Assembly (NCBI GenBank): GCA_963837325.1
Contig: CAWIMV010000002.1
Span: 1 to 64,000 of the forward strand
Reading direction: 5' to 3'
DNA from: CAVQKZ01 sp963837325
GTDB taxonomy: Bacteria > Actinomycetota > Actinomycetes > Mycobacteriales > Jatrophihabitantaceae
Length of the DNA: 64,000 nucleotides
The position numbers and the translations under genes are program-made. Positions 45,303 through 53,759 of this stretch are shown here, piece after piece; the stretch's first letter is position 1; each line of letters begins with the position of its first letter. A model generated the notes under the pieces. The model was not told the DNA's origin. It searched no databases and saw only the letters and a list, made by a program, of their open reading frames with translations.

Positions 45303-46096
45303 TGGCGCACCAAGACGCACTCCCGAGGCGGTCAAGCAGATCCACTACCTCGCCGCCGCGTTGAAGGCGCCGCGGATCACCGAGGCCGCGCAGCGTCTGG
45401 CCGATCAGGCTCGTGACGCCGGCTGGACGCACGAGGACTACCTCGCCGCCGTGCTCGACCGCGAAGTCTCGGCGCGCAACGCCTCCGGCGCCCAGCTGCG
45501 CATCCGCTCTGCGGGGTTCCCGGCCCGCAAGACGCTCGAGGACTTCGACTTCGACGCCCAACCCGCGATCCGCAACCAGGTCGGTGCACTCGCCTCCGGA
45601 GCGTTCCTGAGCGAGGCCCGCAACATCGTGTTGCTCGGCCCACCCGGCACCGGCAAGACCCATCTGGCGACCGCGCTCGGTGTCACCGCCGCCCGCCATG
45701 GACACCGGGTGCTGTTCGCGACGGCGACCGACTGGATCACCCGCCTGACCGAGGCCCACCGCCCCGGTCGCCTACCCCAGGAGCTGGCCAAGCTGCGCCG
45801 CTACGGGTTGATCATCGTCGACGAGGTCGGCTACCTACCCTTCGAACAAGACGCCGCGAACCTGTTCTTCCAACTCGTCAGCATCCCGCTACGAACACGC
45901 ATCGCTGGTCTTGACGAGCAACCTGCCGTTCTCCGGCTGGGCCGGCGTCTTCGGCGACCAAGCCGTCGCCGCCGCCATGATCGACCGCATCGTCCACCAC
46001 GCCGACGTCCTCACCCTCAAAGGCGCCAGCTACCGACTCCGCGGCCGCGGCATCGAGAGCCTGCCGAGCATAAGAACGCAAAACGAGGCAGACTAA
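45302..46096 (+). pseudogene. istB: istB, IS21 helper ATPase, frameshifted
   Basis: IHYLAAALKAPRITEAAQRL, the Walker A NIVLLGPPGTGKTHLATALG and Walker B YGLIIVDEVGYLPFEQDAAN read in one frame up to FFQLVS. An extra base (AGCATCCCGC where AGCTCCCGC is expected) then moves the remainder, SLVLTSNLPFSGWAGVFGDQ to the stop at 46096, into another frame. The first few codons are also out of frame, as in copy 1. Confidence 0.8.
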
Positions 46097-46188
46097 ACAA
46101 CACCAACGGTGGCCTAGTTTTCGGCCGTCGTTTCGGCCTCAGATTCGAGCGTCGTCGACACGAGCCACGGCAACCAGGGCGCACAGCA

Positions 46189-46524
46189 TTACTCGCCAGA
46201 AGAGGCATCATTCACGACAGTCGCGACTATGTAGTCTTTAGGATGTATCAAAAGCACACCGGAGCGCGCGAGGAGCCGATGCTCCAATTTCACCGATATA
46301 AGCTTTCGGTCCCGAGCATGGAACGCGATCGGCCGGCTTCCGATGAAGTTCATCGACAACCTAGTGGAGAGCACATGACGGCCCGGGGCAACCGGAACGG
46401 TCACAGATTCGCCTAGCTTCAGACGTCCAATTTCCGCGCCGTCCAAACGGATCAGGAGCGCGCGGCGATCAGCTGGCTGTGATACATCTAAACTCTCTCG
46501 AGTGACCGTCAGGCCTGCTGGCAC
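46189..46524 (-). CDS. hypothetical PEGA/DUF2846-like protein
   Basis: This 111-residue protein has ALLIRLDGAEIGRLKLGESV then TVPVAPGRHVLSTRLSMNFI, a pattern of beta-strands typical of PEGA-like or DUF2846-like surface domains, but no signal peptide. It lies just beyond the IS21 right end. The insertion may have removed its downstream cassette end. Confidence 0.5.
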   Translation of the reverse strand: MPAGLTVTRESLDVSQPADRRALLIRLDGAEIGRLKLGESVTVPVAPGRHVLSTRLSMNFIGSRPIAFHARDRKLISVKLEHRLLARSGVLLIHPKDYIVATVVNDASSGE

Positions 46525-46557
46525 CGTGTCCGCCCCCGCTCGTCGGCGACCGCGTCT

Positions 46558-46722
46558 CTACTTCCGACGACGGTTAGCTTGATTCCGCCAGCCCAGGGCG
46601 ATGATCCCACCCGCCACAACCACGAACAGAACAGTCATTAGCACGATCGTGCCAGCCCCAACGGAATGGCCATGAGCTGCTATCACGCGCGAGGCGTCTG
46701 TCTGCACCATCAGCAAGTTCAC
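46558..46722 (-). CDS. very small single-span membrane protein
   Basis: A GTG at 46722 gives 54 residues, with ASRVIAAHGHSVGAGTIVLM and TVLFVVVAGGIIALGWRNQA then NRRRK. The GTG overlaps the stop of the next gene upstream (GTGA), so the two are translationally coupled, which supports this short frame. Confidence 0.5.
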   Translation of the reverse strand: MNLLMVQTDASRVIAAHGHSVGAGTIVLMTVLFVVVAGGIIALGWRNQANRRRK

Positions 46723-46961
46723 TGGGGCACCCACTTGTCGTCACCGCGGCGCCGTCGGCGTGCCCAACCCATCGCCGCCTGTAGGAAGCAGACGGCGGAC
46801 ACGATGCCGGGCCCGGCAAATAGGGCGCCATGACCAGTCGCCGCGCCATAGATGGCCACACCAGCTAATACCAGTCCGGCGAGCGCGAGGATTGGAGCGA
46901 AGAGTTCGAATTGATCACCGAAGAAGTTGCGGATCTTTGCCTCCAGAGTGGCGGACCTCAT
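46719..46961 (-). CDS. small two-span membrane protein
   Basis: This 80-residue protein (MRSATLEAKIRNFFGDQFEL) has spans FAPILALAGLVLAGVAIYGA and ALFAGPGIVSAVCFLQAAMG and a basic end. The start at 46961 is preferred over a longer frame from 47012. Coupled to the small gene downstream. Confidence 0.55.
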   Translation of the reverse strand: MRSATLEAKIRNFFGDQFELFAPILALAGLVLAGVAIYGAATGHGALFAGPGIVSAVCFLQAAMGWARRRRRGDDKWVPQ

Positions 46962-47110
46962 CAGCGCGGACGGGCACCACGGCCCGTCGTCGGTCGTGCG
47001 CTGCCCTTGCACCTACGAACCAGCCGATGTCGTGTAATTTGTGCCCGCTTCCCACTGCTCCTAACCGTCGCCTCCCGTTGGACGGCGGCTGGGGAACGAT
47101 AAGTGCCTGC

Positions 47111-47156
47111 CAATGCCGCCAATCCACCGCGCTCCGCGGCAAATGCGGACGTTCGC
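47111..47156 (+). repeat. dispersed hairpin repeat R19
   Basis: Left arm CAATGCCGCCAATCCACCG, right arm CGCGGCAAATGCGGACGTT. No supported gene lies in the surrounding 47,013-47,366. Confidence 0.7.
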
Positions 47157-47366
47157 GCGTCGAGGTCACTCGTTGGGGTCGAGGAATCCAGCCTGACGCT
47201 CTTCGTTACTTCGGTGACGAGGGCTGGCAGGTCGAGCTTAAGCTCCGCGTCCGCGTCTTCCTTCTGCGCCGTCGAGTTCGCAGGCCGCCTATACGCATCG
47301 GCGAACCGCGAGATTCAGGCGGCGTCGTTGCCCTGCTGACGGGAATGGTGAGGGCTTCGCTTACAG

Positions 47367-47759
47367 TCACCGGCGGAGGCTGCGAATAGCCCACGTTGCC
47401 ATGCAGGCAAGGGCGACGCCGCACAGAAGCGACGACGACAAGTCGGCCACATGTAGCAGGTAGCCATGAACCTGCAAAGCTGGAACGTTGTCGATGATCG
47501 AAAACGCAACCACGAGCATGATCGCCAAGCGTGTGACCAAGACCCACGCAGGAACCTCCTGATCGCGGCGTCGAATCTTGACCGCGCCGAGGACAACAGC
47601 GGCGGCCCACAGCACTGCCCCAGCCGCGGCAAGGGCGAAACCGGCAGTCCGCTCCTCGCCGTGAGCGGTCAAGCCAACGCACGCCGCGGCAAGTGCGGCA
47701 ATGGGGATCCCGAGCCAACGAAACCAATCGGGGACCAGAAGATCGGTGTCCCGCTTCAT
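47367..47759 (-). CDS. four-span membrane protein
   Basis: This 130-residue protein (MKRDTDLLVPDWFRWLGIPI) has four hydrophobic segments, including AGFALAAAGAVLWAAAVVLG, LAIMLVVAFSIIDNVPALQV and SLLCGVALACMATWAIRSL. It is complete and lies between R19 and R20. Function unknown. Confidence 0.6.
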   Translation of the reverse strand: MKRDTDLLVPDWFRWLGIPIAALAAACVGLTAHGEERTAGFALAAAGAVLWAAAVVLGAVKIRRRDQEVPAWVLVTRLAIMLVVAFSIIDNVPALQVHGYLLHVADLSSSLLCGVALACMATWAIRSLRR

Positions 47760-47903
47760 CGCACCATCGCCACGCCGCCCACCTCTGAAATCGTGGAGGA
47801 ACCAAGTCGGTCCGCCGCAGCCTGGCTCGGACCCATCGACCCGAAGTTACGCCAGGGAGGAATATGGCGGAGGCGAAGGTGATCCGACGACTGCATGCCA
47901 TCA

Positions 47904-47950
47904 GATCAGTCACCACCCGATGCGCACCATCGGCGGCATGTCCGGATATT
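47904..47950 (+). repeat. dispersed hairpin repeat R20
   Basis: Left arm diverged (CAGTCACCACCCGATGCGC); right arm CATCGGCGGCATGTCCGGAT matches the consensus exactly. Confidence 0.75.
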
Positions 47951-48238
47951 CGGACCGCCCCGGTGAGCGCTGTGCCATGCACCCGGCCGTTACATCCGAT
48001 ACCGAAACCACGATGACACGACAGACGCGGCGACCAGGAGAACGCCCCCGGTACGACGTACCCCCAGTTCCAATGGAAGAGGTAGCGGAGCACCAGAACG
48101 TCCGCGACAGCCACGACAGTCCCGACGAGAACAAGACGAAGCCAGAGGCCTCGGTTCGTCGCCGGCGGCTGACGGAGATCAAAACGGCTCACTCTGGGAG
48201 GGTGCAGTCCAGCAGCCGTGCCACGCTACCCGAGGTCC

Positions 48239-48284
48239 GCTCGTCGGCAATTCCGCGCACCAACAGCGGCATGAGCGGAATGTC
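48239..48284 (+). repeat. dispersed hairpin repeat R21
   Basis: Left arm GCTCGTCGGCAATTCCGCG, right arm AACAGCGGCATGAGCGGAA. Confidence 0.75.
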
Positions 48285-48425
48285 TAGAAGTGGTTCAGCA
48301 GAGTCCGCCAGCCAGCCAGCCTCATTACCTCAGCGAGGATTGGGGAAACCCTCCTGGTGGAGAAATCCGCCGACGCCGCCTGCCTGTGGGACAACGGGCG
48401 AGAGTTGCTGGCGTGAGGAGACGAG

Positions 48426-48722
48426 ATGTGGATTGGGCTCTTGGCCGGCATGTTGCTCGCCGCGGCCACTGCGATGCTCATACGCCGGTATCGGGCGCGC
48501 AGTTGGAGCGCGTCGCGATTCGATAGCGATACACCCGCGGACGTTGTACTTGTCGGCGGACCATGGAGTGGTCGATCAGTCCACCTGAAAGGCACTCCGC
48601 GCCAAGGCGCCGTGCTCTCGACGTCCACTTGGGGGCTCGCGGGCGGCGGCGTACATCGCGGAAACTACGAGGTGGTTGAGTCCGGCGCTGGCCAAGCGTC
48701 CGCGTCCTGGACCAATTTCTAG
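48426..48722 (+). CDS. small membrane-anchored protein
   Basis: This 98-residue protein has one N-terminal span (IGLLAGMLLAAATAMLIRRY) followed by a beta-rich domain (DVVLVGGPWSGRSVHLKGTP). Complete on the plus strand after R21. The VLVGGPWxGR pattern recalls small actinobacterial orphan proteins; no family name. Confidence 0.55.
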   Translation: MWIGLLAGMLLAAATAMLIRRYRARSWSASRFDSDTPADVVLVGGPWSGRSVHLKGTPRQGAVLSTSTWGLAGGGVHRGNYEVVESGAGQASASWTNF

Positions 48723-48857
48723 TTTGTCGAGTTGTGCGCCCTGCGGCCTCGGGCACCGGACGAAGAACGGGACGTGTGGCGGCTCCACAATGAGGACATT
48801 CGCGACACGTGACGGCGCACCGTCCGTGGCTTGTCCGGGCGTATTGAGGGCAGGCAA

Positions 48858-49259
48858 GTGAGTTCTGCTGCGATAAGCGGACGGCTCGACCGGGTGCACC
48901 AGCGATTACGTGAGATCGTGCGACGTGTGGATGGCTTCACGGTAAATCGAGCCCGCGCGTATCTCGTCGCCATCGCGGTGTGGGTCGGTGCAATCATTGC
49001 CGTGATCGTCCGATCTAGTGGGCATGAGCAAGTGAGCAATCTGGGCGGCGGTCTTCAGCTCGTCGGCATGTTCGTGGCTTGCTGCGTCATCTGCGGCGTC
49101 GCATTCCTAGTCAGCCGCGACGTCGACCTCCGATCCGCTCCGCCGGCCGTTTCGTCGATCCGGCCGGACTACGTTCGATTGGCGCTGCTGCTCACATTCC
49201 GCTGCTGGCTACTCCTGCTGGGAGGCGGGGTGCCGGCGGCAATCCGGGCGCTTCGTTAG
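48858..49259 (+). CDS. three-span membrane protein
   Basis: This 133-residue protein starts at GTG 48858 (preceded by GAGGG). It has an N-terminal amphipathic segment (LDRVHQRLREIVRRVDGF) and spans YLVAIAVWVGAIIAVIVRSS, LQLVGMFVACCVICGVAFLV and LALLLTFRCWLLLLGGGVPA. Function unknown. Confidence 0.6.
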   Translation: MSSAAISGRLDRVHQRLREIVRRVDGFTVNRARAYLVAIAVWVGAIIAVIVRSSGHEQVSNLGGGLQLVGMFVACCVICGVAFLVSRDVDLRSAPPAVSSIRPDYVRLALLLTFRCWLLLLGGGVPAAIRALR

Positions 49260-49321
49260 TCACTTCACTGACGCGGTCGGCCGCATGCGGTGCGAAATCG
49301 AGGGATAGGCGAAGCCGACCA

Positions 49322-49355
49322 CGTCGATCCGCCTCGCGGCAGATGAGGGCGATTG
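49322..49355 (+). repeat. dispersed hairpin repeat R22 (weak)
   Basis: Left arm CGTCGATCCGCCTC, right arm GCGGCAGATGAGGGCG. One of the most diverged copies. Confidence 0.4.
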
Positions 49356-49383
49356 TTGGCGGCCCCAGCGCAATGATTGCAGT

Positions 49384-49764
49384 GTGACGGTTTCAGCCCA
49401 GCGGTTCGTCGGCGGCATGAACCTCGATCGGCGCTTGGGAAATCTGCGACGCGCGAACGCCACCGTTCCGTTGGCCGTCATGACGATCTCTGCTGAGGGG
49501 CTGAGCATCGAACCGATCCGTTTACTAGCTCGTGTCCTCCCGGGCCTTCACCTATCCCGACAACAGGTGCAGACGGTATTCCGATCCCGTGGCGTGCTCA
49601 CTCCTGGCGTCGCCGTTCGGGAGAGCACTGGCGTGCACTACTTCTGGACCCTTCAAGGGCGGCGCATCGTCGCGGAACTGGAGGCGCTGGGTTACCCCAC
49701 CGAGCCGCCCCAGCGGCCGCCGCTTTGGGCCCTCTTTGGATGGTCGGGTAAGCCGGTCACATAG
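49384..49764 (+). CDS. hypothetical cassette protein
   Basis: This 126-residue protein starts at GTG 49384 and reads like a PH-like or regulatory beta domain: LAVMTISAEGLSIEPIRLLA, LSRQQVQTVFRSRGVLTPGV and YFWTLQGRRIVAELEALGYP. Complete between R22 and R23. Function unknown. Confidence 0.55.
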   Translation: MTVSAQRFVGGMNLDRRLGNLRRANATVPLAVMTISAEGLSIEPIRLLARVLPGLHLSRQQVQTVFRSRGVLTPGVAVRESTGVHYFWTLQGRRIVAELEALGYPTEPPQRPPLWALFGWSGKPVT

Positions 49765-49774
49765 TTCGCTGCGA

Positions 49775-49824
49775 TGCGGTACGCGATATCGCAGGAGCGA
49801 CGACCTGCGGCATGTCCGCGCGTT
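49775..49824 (+). repeat. dispersed hairpin repeat R23
   Basis: Left arm GGTACGCGATATCGCAGG, right arm CCTGCGGCATGTCCGCGCG then TTG. Confidence 0.7.
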
Positions 49825-49852
49825 GCTGGGCGCCGAGTGTTCACGTGAACAC

Positions 49853-50056
49853 TCACCGTCCGCGGCGCGGTTGCGTGGCCGCGCCGCGCCTGCGGTTCGC
49901 TCGGATCGTCAGCCACAACCCGACGACGGCCAGCACGGCCGCTAGGGCCAAGGTCAACCAACTGTGCATGAAGACCAGCGCAAACGCCGCTACGCCGAGC
50001 AGCATCGGCAGCGTGCGGTCCCTCGCCCATGTGCGCAGACCAAACTCGTGGCTCAT
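49853..50056 (-). CDS. small two-span membrane protein
   Basis: This 67-residue protein (MSHEFGLRTWARDRTLPMLL) has spans LPMLLGVAAFALVFMHSWLT and LALAAVLAVVGLWLTIRANR and a basic tail. It starts 59 bp from R24. Confidence 0.55.
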   Translation of the reverse strand: MSHEFGLRTWARDRTLPMLLGVAAFALVFMHSWLTLALAAVLAVVGLWLTIRANRRRGAATQPRRGR

Positions 50057-50114
50057 GCGGAGAGTCTGCCCACCGATGCCGCGGTTACTCACTGACGGCG
50101 GTGTCCTCGTCGGG

Positions 50115-50163
50115 ACGCGCCCATCGGCACAACGGCGCACCCTACGCGGCACATCCGATCGGG
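50115..50163 (+). repeat. dispersed hairpin repeat R24
   Basis: Left arm ACGCGCCCATCGGCACAACG, right arm CTACGCGGCACATCCGATCG. Confidence 0.7.
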
Positions 50164-50168
50164 TTGGG

Positions 50169-50528
50169 CTACTGCCCGAACGTGAATCGCAAGTTGGCGT
50201 TGATCAGTTGGTTGAGGCGCTTCCGCATGTGGCCTATGAGCGCCTCTGTGGGAGCTGGTTCCTCTACATGAAGGGTCCATCGGAGATCGGTGCCGCTGCC
50301 GAAGCCAGGTGGTAGATCGAACGTCACTATCGCGTCTGGGCGCTTGATCCATAGCGATGACCAGACGAGTGTGGAGGGGGCGACGGAACGCAGGACCTTC
50401 GGGCGTTGCTCGTCGTCAAGTAGGTCCAACCACGGCCGATTTGGGTCACGGTCTGGGTGGATTAGGGTCTCGAACACGACGTGAGGCGGCGCAGGTTGAT
50501 TACGCCGTCGGCTGCCGATCTCGATCAC
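50169..50528 (-). CDS. SRPBCC-like protein
   Basis: This 119-residue protein (PPHVVFETLIHPDRDPNRPW, WSSLWIKRPDAIVTFDLPPG, HVEEPAPTEALIGHMRKRLN) has a short START-like beta-grip pattern with a long C-terminal helix. It may bind a hydrophobic ligand. Starts 56 bp from R25. Confidence 0.6.
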   Translation of the reverse strand: MIEIGSRRRNQPAPPHVVFETLIHPDRDPNRPWLDLLDDEQRPKVLRSVAPSTLVWSSLWIKRPDAIVTFDLPPGFGSGTDLRWTLHVEEPAPTEALIGHMRKRLNQLINANLRFTFGQ

Positions 50529-50583
50529 GCCATGAGGGTAGCCAGCGTGGGCTCAGCCATTTCAGGATCAAAGGTTTCATCCA

Positions 50584-50629
50584 ACCGTCGGCATCTGAGC
50601 GCATCATCCGCGGCCGAAGCGGATGTTCC
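50584..50629 (+). repeat. dispersed hairpin repeat R25
   Basis: Left side ATCCAACCGTCGGCATCTGA, right arm CGCGGCCGAAGCGGATGTT. The left ATCCAAC happens to fit the attC R'' pattern RYYYAAC. Confidence 0.7.
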
Positions 50630-50672
50630 AGCGGGCCAGGCGGACCGCGGACCAATGGATAGGCGGTAGACC

Positions 50673-51644
50673 TCAGCCGAGCGTCGTTACGGTCATTGAG
50701 TGTCCGGTTTCGGCGTTGTAGGGGGCGAGGACGGTGATCCCGCACGGGCCATCGTCGGTCGGGATCCCTTGGCCTCGTATCAGCCAGGTCGGCACGCCCC
50801 GATACTCGGAGGTCGTCGATCCGTCCGGGTTGATCTTTGCCGGGGTTTGTGCCGAGTAGCTGCCGAAGACAATGCTCCACTGGAGCGCCCCGAAGTGGTG
50901 AGCCCCGAAGCCGTAGACGAAGCTTTTCCATACGCGGGCGGCGCTCACCTTGGGTTGGACATTCGGTGGCTCGGGCTGCATTCGGCCGTTGCTGTCCTCG
51001 AGGACAAGCGGGGCGGCGAGGTGGCTGGGTGCCGGCATCGCGAGCGGAGTCGGGCCCTGGGCGGGACAACGTCCGAGCACCGGGCTGTCGGCTGTGGTGG
51101 GGCCGTAGGTGATCGAGTTCAGGATCGCTCGCTCGACGGCGGGGTTGGCACCGATTCCGATCTGGATCAACACGTGGTGGTACCAAACGCTCACCGCCGA
51201 GGCCCGCGTAGCAGAAGCAACGTCCACGCGCTGTCCCCCGGGCAGGGTGGTCGGAGTTTCCTGCGGTGAGGCCGATCCGGCCGGCTGCATCCACACGCCG
51301 TCAGCCGGTGGTGTTGTGTTCCCGACGGCGGTTGGGCAGGACGGTGCCCCTTGGTAGCTGATCCCGAGGAACGCACGGTCTGCCTGCCCCAGGAACGTCG
51401 AGGAGCATGTGTGCCGCGCGTGCGTTCCGTCGATAACCGGCCAGCTTGCTGGGATGGTCAACTGGACGCCGTTGTAGGTGATCTTCTTCGTCGAACCAAT
51501 GTGCTCTTCACTCGATTGGCCTGTCGAACTCCCACGCGAGGGCTCCGCTGTCCGATCAGCCCCGCCGCCGCCACCGCACGCAGCCAGCAAGAGCGCGAAC
51601 GCGCACCCCGCGATGAACCCAGCACGCCTCACAGCCACAACCAT
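50673..51644 (-). CDS. secreted lipoprotein
   Basis: This 323-residue protein has a lipoprotein signal (RAGFIAGCAFALLLAACGGG, lipobox LLAAC), a Ser/Gly linker and an extracytoplasmic domain that begins KITYNGVQLTIPASWPVIDG. The LTIPxxW strand is shared with the sigma-coupled membrane protein at 15,991. Function unknown. Starts 86 bp from R26. Confidence 0.65.
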   Translation of the reverse strand: MVVAVRRAGFIAGCAFALLLAACGGGGGADRTAEPSRGSSTGQSSEEHIGSTKKITYNGVQLTIPASWPVIDGTHARHTCSSTFLGQADRAFLGISYQGAPSCPTAVGNTTPPADGVWMQPAGSASPQETPTTLPGGQRVDVASATRASAVSVWYHHVLIQIGIGANPAVERAILNSITYGPTTADSPVLGRCPAQGPTPLAMPAPSHLAAPLVLEDSNGRMQPEPPNVQPKVSAARVWKSFVYGFGAHHFGALQWSIVFGSYSAQTPAKINPDGSTTSEYRGVPTWLIRGQGIPTDDGPCGITVLAPYNAETGHSMTVTTLG

Positions 51645-51729
51645 ATGACGCACCGACGCGCGCAGAACGTTCCTTCAGAGGTCCGCCGCACTGACACAAA
51701 CGGACAAGCCAGACTGAACGCCGACCATC

Positions 51730-51775
51730 CTCACATCGGCATCTCTCCGCGCTGACAGCGGCAAATCCGGTCGTT
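51730..51775 (+). repeat. dispersed hairpin repeat R26
   Basis: Left arm TCACATCGGCATCTCTCCGC, right arm CAGCGGCAAATCCGGTCGTT. Left limit of duplicated block B. Confidence 0.8.
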
Positions 51776-51835
51776 GCTTCTGCCTGTCGAGCACACCGAG
51801 AAGAGAGCGCGATATGGCTGAATCCGGTCTCGTCC

Positions 51836-52045
51836 TCAGCGCCGCATCGCCAGCGCTCTCCGTCGCTGCCAGAGCCACGCGGCGCTGAGAACCAGGAAGA
51901 ATGCACCGAACCCAACCTGCCAATAATCGGGCTGAAGAACGCGGATCAGGAGAGTGCCGATACCCAACAACGCGTAGAGGACGGCCAATCCCAGCACCGC
52001 CCAATGCACACCATCGGTGGCATCTCCGGTTGATTCGACCTGCAC
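51836..52045 (-). CDS. small two-span membrane protein, copy 1 of 3
   Basis: This 69-residue protein ends VLQPDYWQVGFGAFFLVLSA then AWLWQRRRALAMRR, with an earlier span AVLGLAVLYALLGIGTLLI. Its ATG at 52045 lies within the left side of R27's unit. Paralogues are at 52,834 and, broken, at 55,729. Confidence 0.55.
   Translation of the reverse strand: MQVESTGDATDGVHWAVLGLAVLYALLGIGTLLIRVLQPDYWQVGFGAFFLVLSAAWLWQRRRALAMRR
52001..52032 (+). repeat. dispersed hairpin repeat R27
   Basis: Left arm diverged; core CACCATCGGTGGCATCTCCGG. The membrane-protein start overlaps it. Identical to R33. Confidence 0.55.
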
Positions 52046-52230
52046 CCCAAGCGCTTACGTGCGACGGCGATCGACGAGGTCGTAGGGGACTGCGCGTAGG
52101 CGATCCCGAGGTACGGATCCGCCGTTGACACTGTTCTCGAATTCGCGTCCCGCCACACCACGCTGCGGGTCCAGCGAGCTCGCTGCTTGGCCGCGCCCTT
52201 AACCTCGCGACTGATGTCCGGTTGGACTGA

Positions 52231-52620
52231 CTAGCTCGACAACTGGGTGAGCGCCATGGTGTTGCCGTCAGGGTCTTTGATCCACGCGGCCCTGAAGCTG
52301 CCGCTATCGAAGACTCCACGTTCGTCGGTCACGATGCCGGGCTGGTCGTACTGCTCAAAGTTCACACCACGCGCGGTGAGCTCATCCATCGTCTGGTCAA
52401 GGTCATCGACCGTCCAGCCAGCGATGGTCGCCGACGACGCGCCAGCGTTGTCGGGCTGGAGATAGACGAAGATGCTGGTGCCCTCGGCGCAGCAGTAGCG
52501 AAGTCCGTCTTGCTGTTGCTCGTCGGGCACCAGACCGAGCTGGTCTTCGTAGAAGCGTCTTGCCCCATCGAGATCAGACACGGCCATCAGTGCCCCGACC
52601 CTGCAGTCCTTGAGCCCCAT
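52231..52620 (-). CDS. VOC family protein, copy 1
   Basis: This 129-residue VOC protein has VGALMAVSDLDGARRFYEDQ, IFVYLQPDNAGASSATIAGW and AAWIKDPDGNTMALTQLS. The start MGLKDCRVG at 52620 is preceded by GGGAGG. The protein is identical to the copy at 56,124. It probably binds or isomerises a small ligand. Confidence 0.85.
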   Translation of the reverse strand: MGLKDCRVGALMAVSDLDGARRFYEDQLGLVPDEQQQDGLRYCCAEGTSIFVYLQPDNAGASSATIAGWTVDDLDQTMDELTARGVNFEQYDQPGIVTDERGVFDSGSFRAAWIKDPDGNTMALTQLSS

Positions 52621-52725
52621 TGGAGCCTCCCTGTCCGCGGTTGTCATCAGTGATGTGCGTCAATGAACCCGAACGTTCATGTGGGTGACTCACAACCCAG
52701 ACGGTAGTCGGACCCGAGTCGAACC

Positions 52726-52775
52726 ACGCGCTCATCGACAGAATCGCGCACTCACCGCGGCAAATCCGGTCGTTG
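52726..52775 (+). repeat. dispersed hairpin repeat R28
   Basis: Left arm GCGCTCATCGACAGAATCGC, right arm CCGCGGCAAATCCGGTCGTT. Right limit of block B copy 1. Confidence 0.8.
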
Positions 52776-52833
52776 CTTCTGCGTGTCGAGCACACACAGA
52801 AGAGAGCGCGATATGGCTGAATCGGTCTCGTCC

Positions 52834-53055
52834 TCAGCGCTTCGCCAGCGCTCTCCGTCGCTGCCAGAGCCACGCGGCGCTGAGAACCAGGAAGAACGCA
52901 CCGAACCCAACCTGCCAATAATCGGGCTGAAGAGCGCCGACCAGGAGAGTGGCGATACCCAACAACGCGTAGAGGACGGCCAATCCCAGCGCCGCAGCAG
53001 GGCCCATATGTATCCCAGACCGGCGGCGCTCTCGCCAGGACTGTCGGGTCGCCAT
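52834..53055 (-). CDS. small two-span membrane protein, copy 2 of 3
   Basis: This 73-residue protein starts MATRQSWRERRRSGIHMGPA and ends like copy 1 (DYWQVGFGAFFLVLSAAWLW). Only the N-terminus differs. The DNA right of R28 matches that right of R26, so the cassette was copied with its right repeat arm. Confidence 0.6.
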   Translation of the reverse strand: MATRQSWRERRRSGIHMGPAAALGLAVLYALLGIATLLVGALQPDYWQVGFGAFFLVLSAAWLWQRRRALAKR

Positions 53056-53187
53056 GTGGCGGACTCTACCCGGATCCAAGACCCATCGAACTGGAGGCGT
53101 GGAGGAGGCAGTGCGGCATGAGCGCGTTGGCGGCGCTTCGGTTGTAGGAGGCAAACGTGATCCGAAGATTGCATGCCCTCAGATCAG

Positions 53188-53230
53188 TCGCTGCCCGATG
53201 TGCACCATCGGCGGCATGAGCGGAAGGCGG
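53188..53230 (+). repeat. dispersed hairpin repeat R29
   Basis: Left arm diverged (GTCGCTGCCCGATGTGC); right arm CATCGGCGGCATGAGCGGAA. Confidence 0.7.
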
Positions 53231-53241
53231 ATGCGTGGGCT

Positions 53242-53628
53242 TCAGAGGCACCCCGCGCCGAGTACCGCCTTTGAGGTCCGGCCGCCGCGCACTTCGACAC
53301 TGGCAGGGGAGTCCCCCGGCGCAGTCAGGTTGTAATGGCCAGCTGGCAGAACGAAGCGGAACGGACGCCCGTCCCCCTGACGCGCAGCCGGCAGCCCTGC
53401 GTCGGAAAGGCGTTGCACGGCAACCAGCTTCCCGCGTGCGTCATGCACTGTGACTACCTGCACGTAACCGGCCCGGACTGGCCCCGGGCCCGCGCAGGGC
53501 GCAGCCAGCCCGACGATGACACCGTTTGGCGTGGGAGAGGGGCTGGGCCGCGATGGCCGACGGCCGCTTCCGCACGCAGCCAAGGTTGCAGCGCACACAA
53601 GCAGCACCGTCGTCACCGTCTGCCTCAT
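53242..53628 (-). CDS. small lipoprotein
   Basis: This 128-residue protein starts MRQTVTTVLLVCAATLAACG (lipobox LAAC), followed by a Pro/Ser linker and a beta domain (VQVVTVHDARGKLVAVQRLS, then FRFVLPAGHYNLTAPGDSPA). The design matches the lipoprotein at 20,354. Starts 42 bp from R30. Confidence 0.65.
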   Translation of the reverse strand: MRQTVTTVLLVCAATLAACGSGRRPSRPSPSPTPNGVIVGLAAPCAGPGPVRAGYVQVVTVHDARGKLVAVQRLSDAGLPAARQGDGRPFRFVLPAGHYNLTAPGDSPASVEVRGGRTSKAVLGAGCL

Positions 53629-53669
53629 ATGAGGGAGTGTCCGCCTGGGGTCGCCGGAGTGCCAGGCAT

Positions 53670-53716
53670 CCACTCATCGACATCTCCGCGCACTATCGGC
53701 GGCACGAGCGTGCGTC
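53670..53716 (+). repeat. dispersed hairpin repeat R30
   Basis: Left arm CACTCATCGACATCTCCGC, loop GCACTATCG, right arm GCGGCACGAGCGTGCG. Confidence 0.8.
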
Positions 53717-53759
53717 AGCTGGAGCCAACGGACGTCGGCGGGGCCCTTGATGTGGTCGG

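Larger units (their letters stand above)
44009..46160 (+). mobile_element. IS21-family element, copy 2 (degenerate), with 5-bp target duplication
   Basis: The element starts TGTCGGCAACGC and ends GCGTCGTCGACA, with subterminal repeats containing GAAAACGAGGCCA. It is flanked by CGAGC on both sides, a 5-bp target duplication. It has the same length (2,152 bp) and gene order as copy 1 but the opposite orientation. It interrupts the cassette after R18. Confidence 0.85.
47760..48425. other. two short intervals without a supported gene
   Basis: This stretch holds R20 and R21. A minus-strand frame from 48192 opens with a membrane-like LVLVGTVVAVADVLVLRYLF but runs through the repeat without a stop, so it is probably the N-terminus of a broken small membrane gene. 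About 60 bp left of R20 are shared with the DNA left of R29. Confidence 0.4.
51758..52761. repeat. duplicated cassette block B, copy 1
   Basis: Two cassettes (small membrane protein, VOC protein) repeated at 55,651-56,658. Similarity starts at GC(G/C)GC in R26/R32 and ends at GCGGC in R28/R34. The VOC protein is identical in both, while the stretch between the two genes and the 3' part differ. Confidence 0.85.

Noticed and set aside
47206..48192. A 328-codon minus-strand reading frame
   Set aside because: It runs through repeat R20 and over the antisense of a better membrane-protein gene; only the first 20 or so residues look protein-like.
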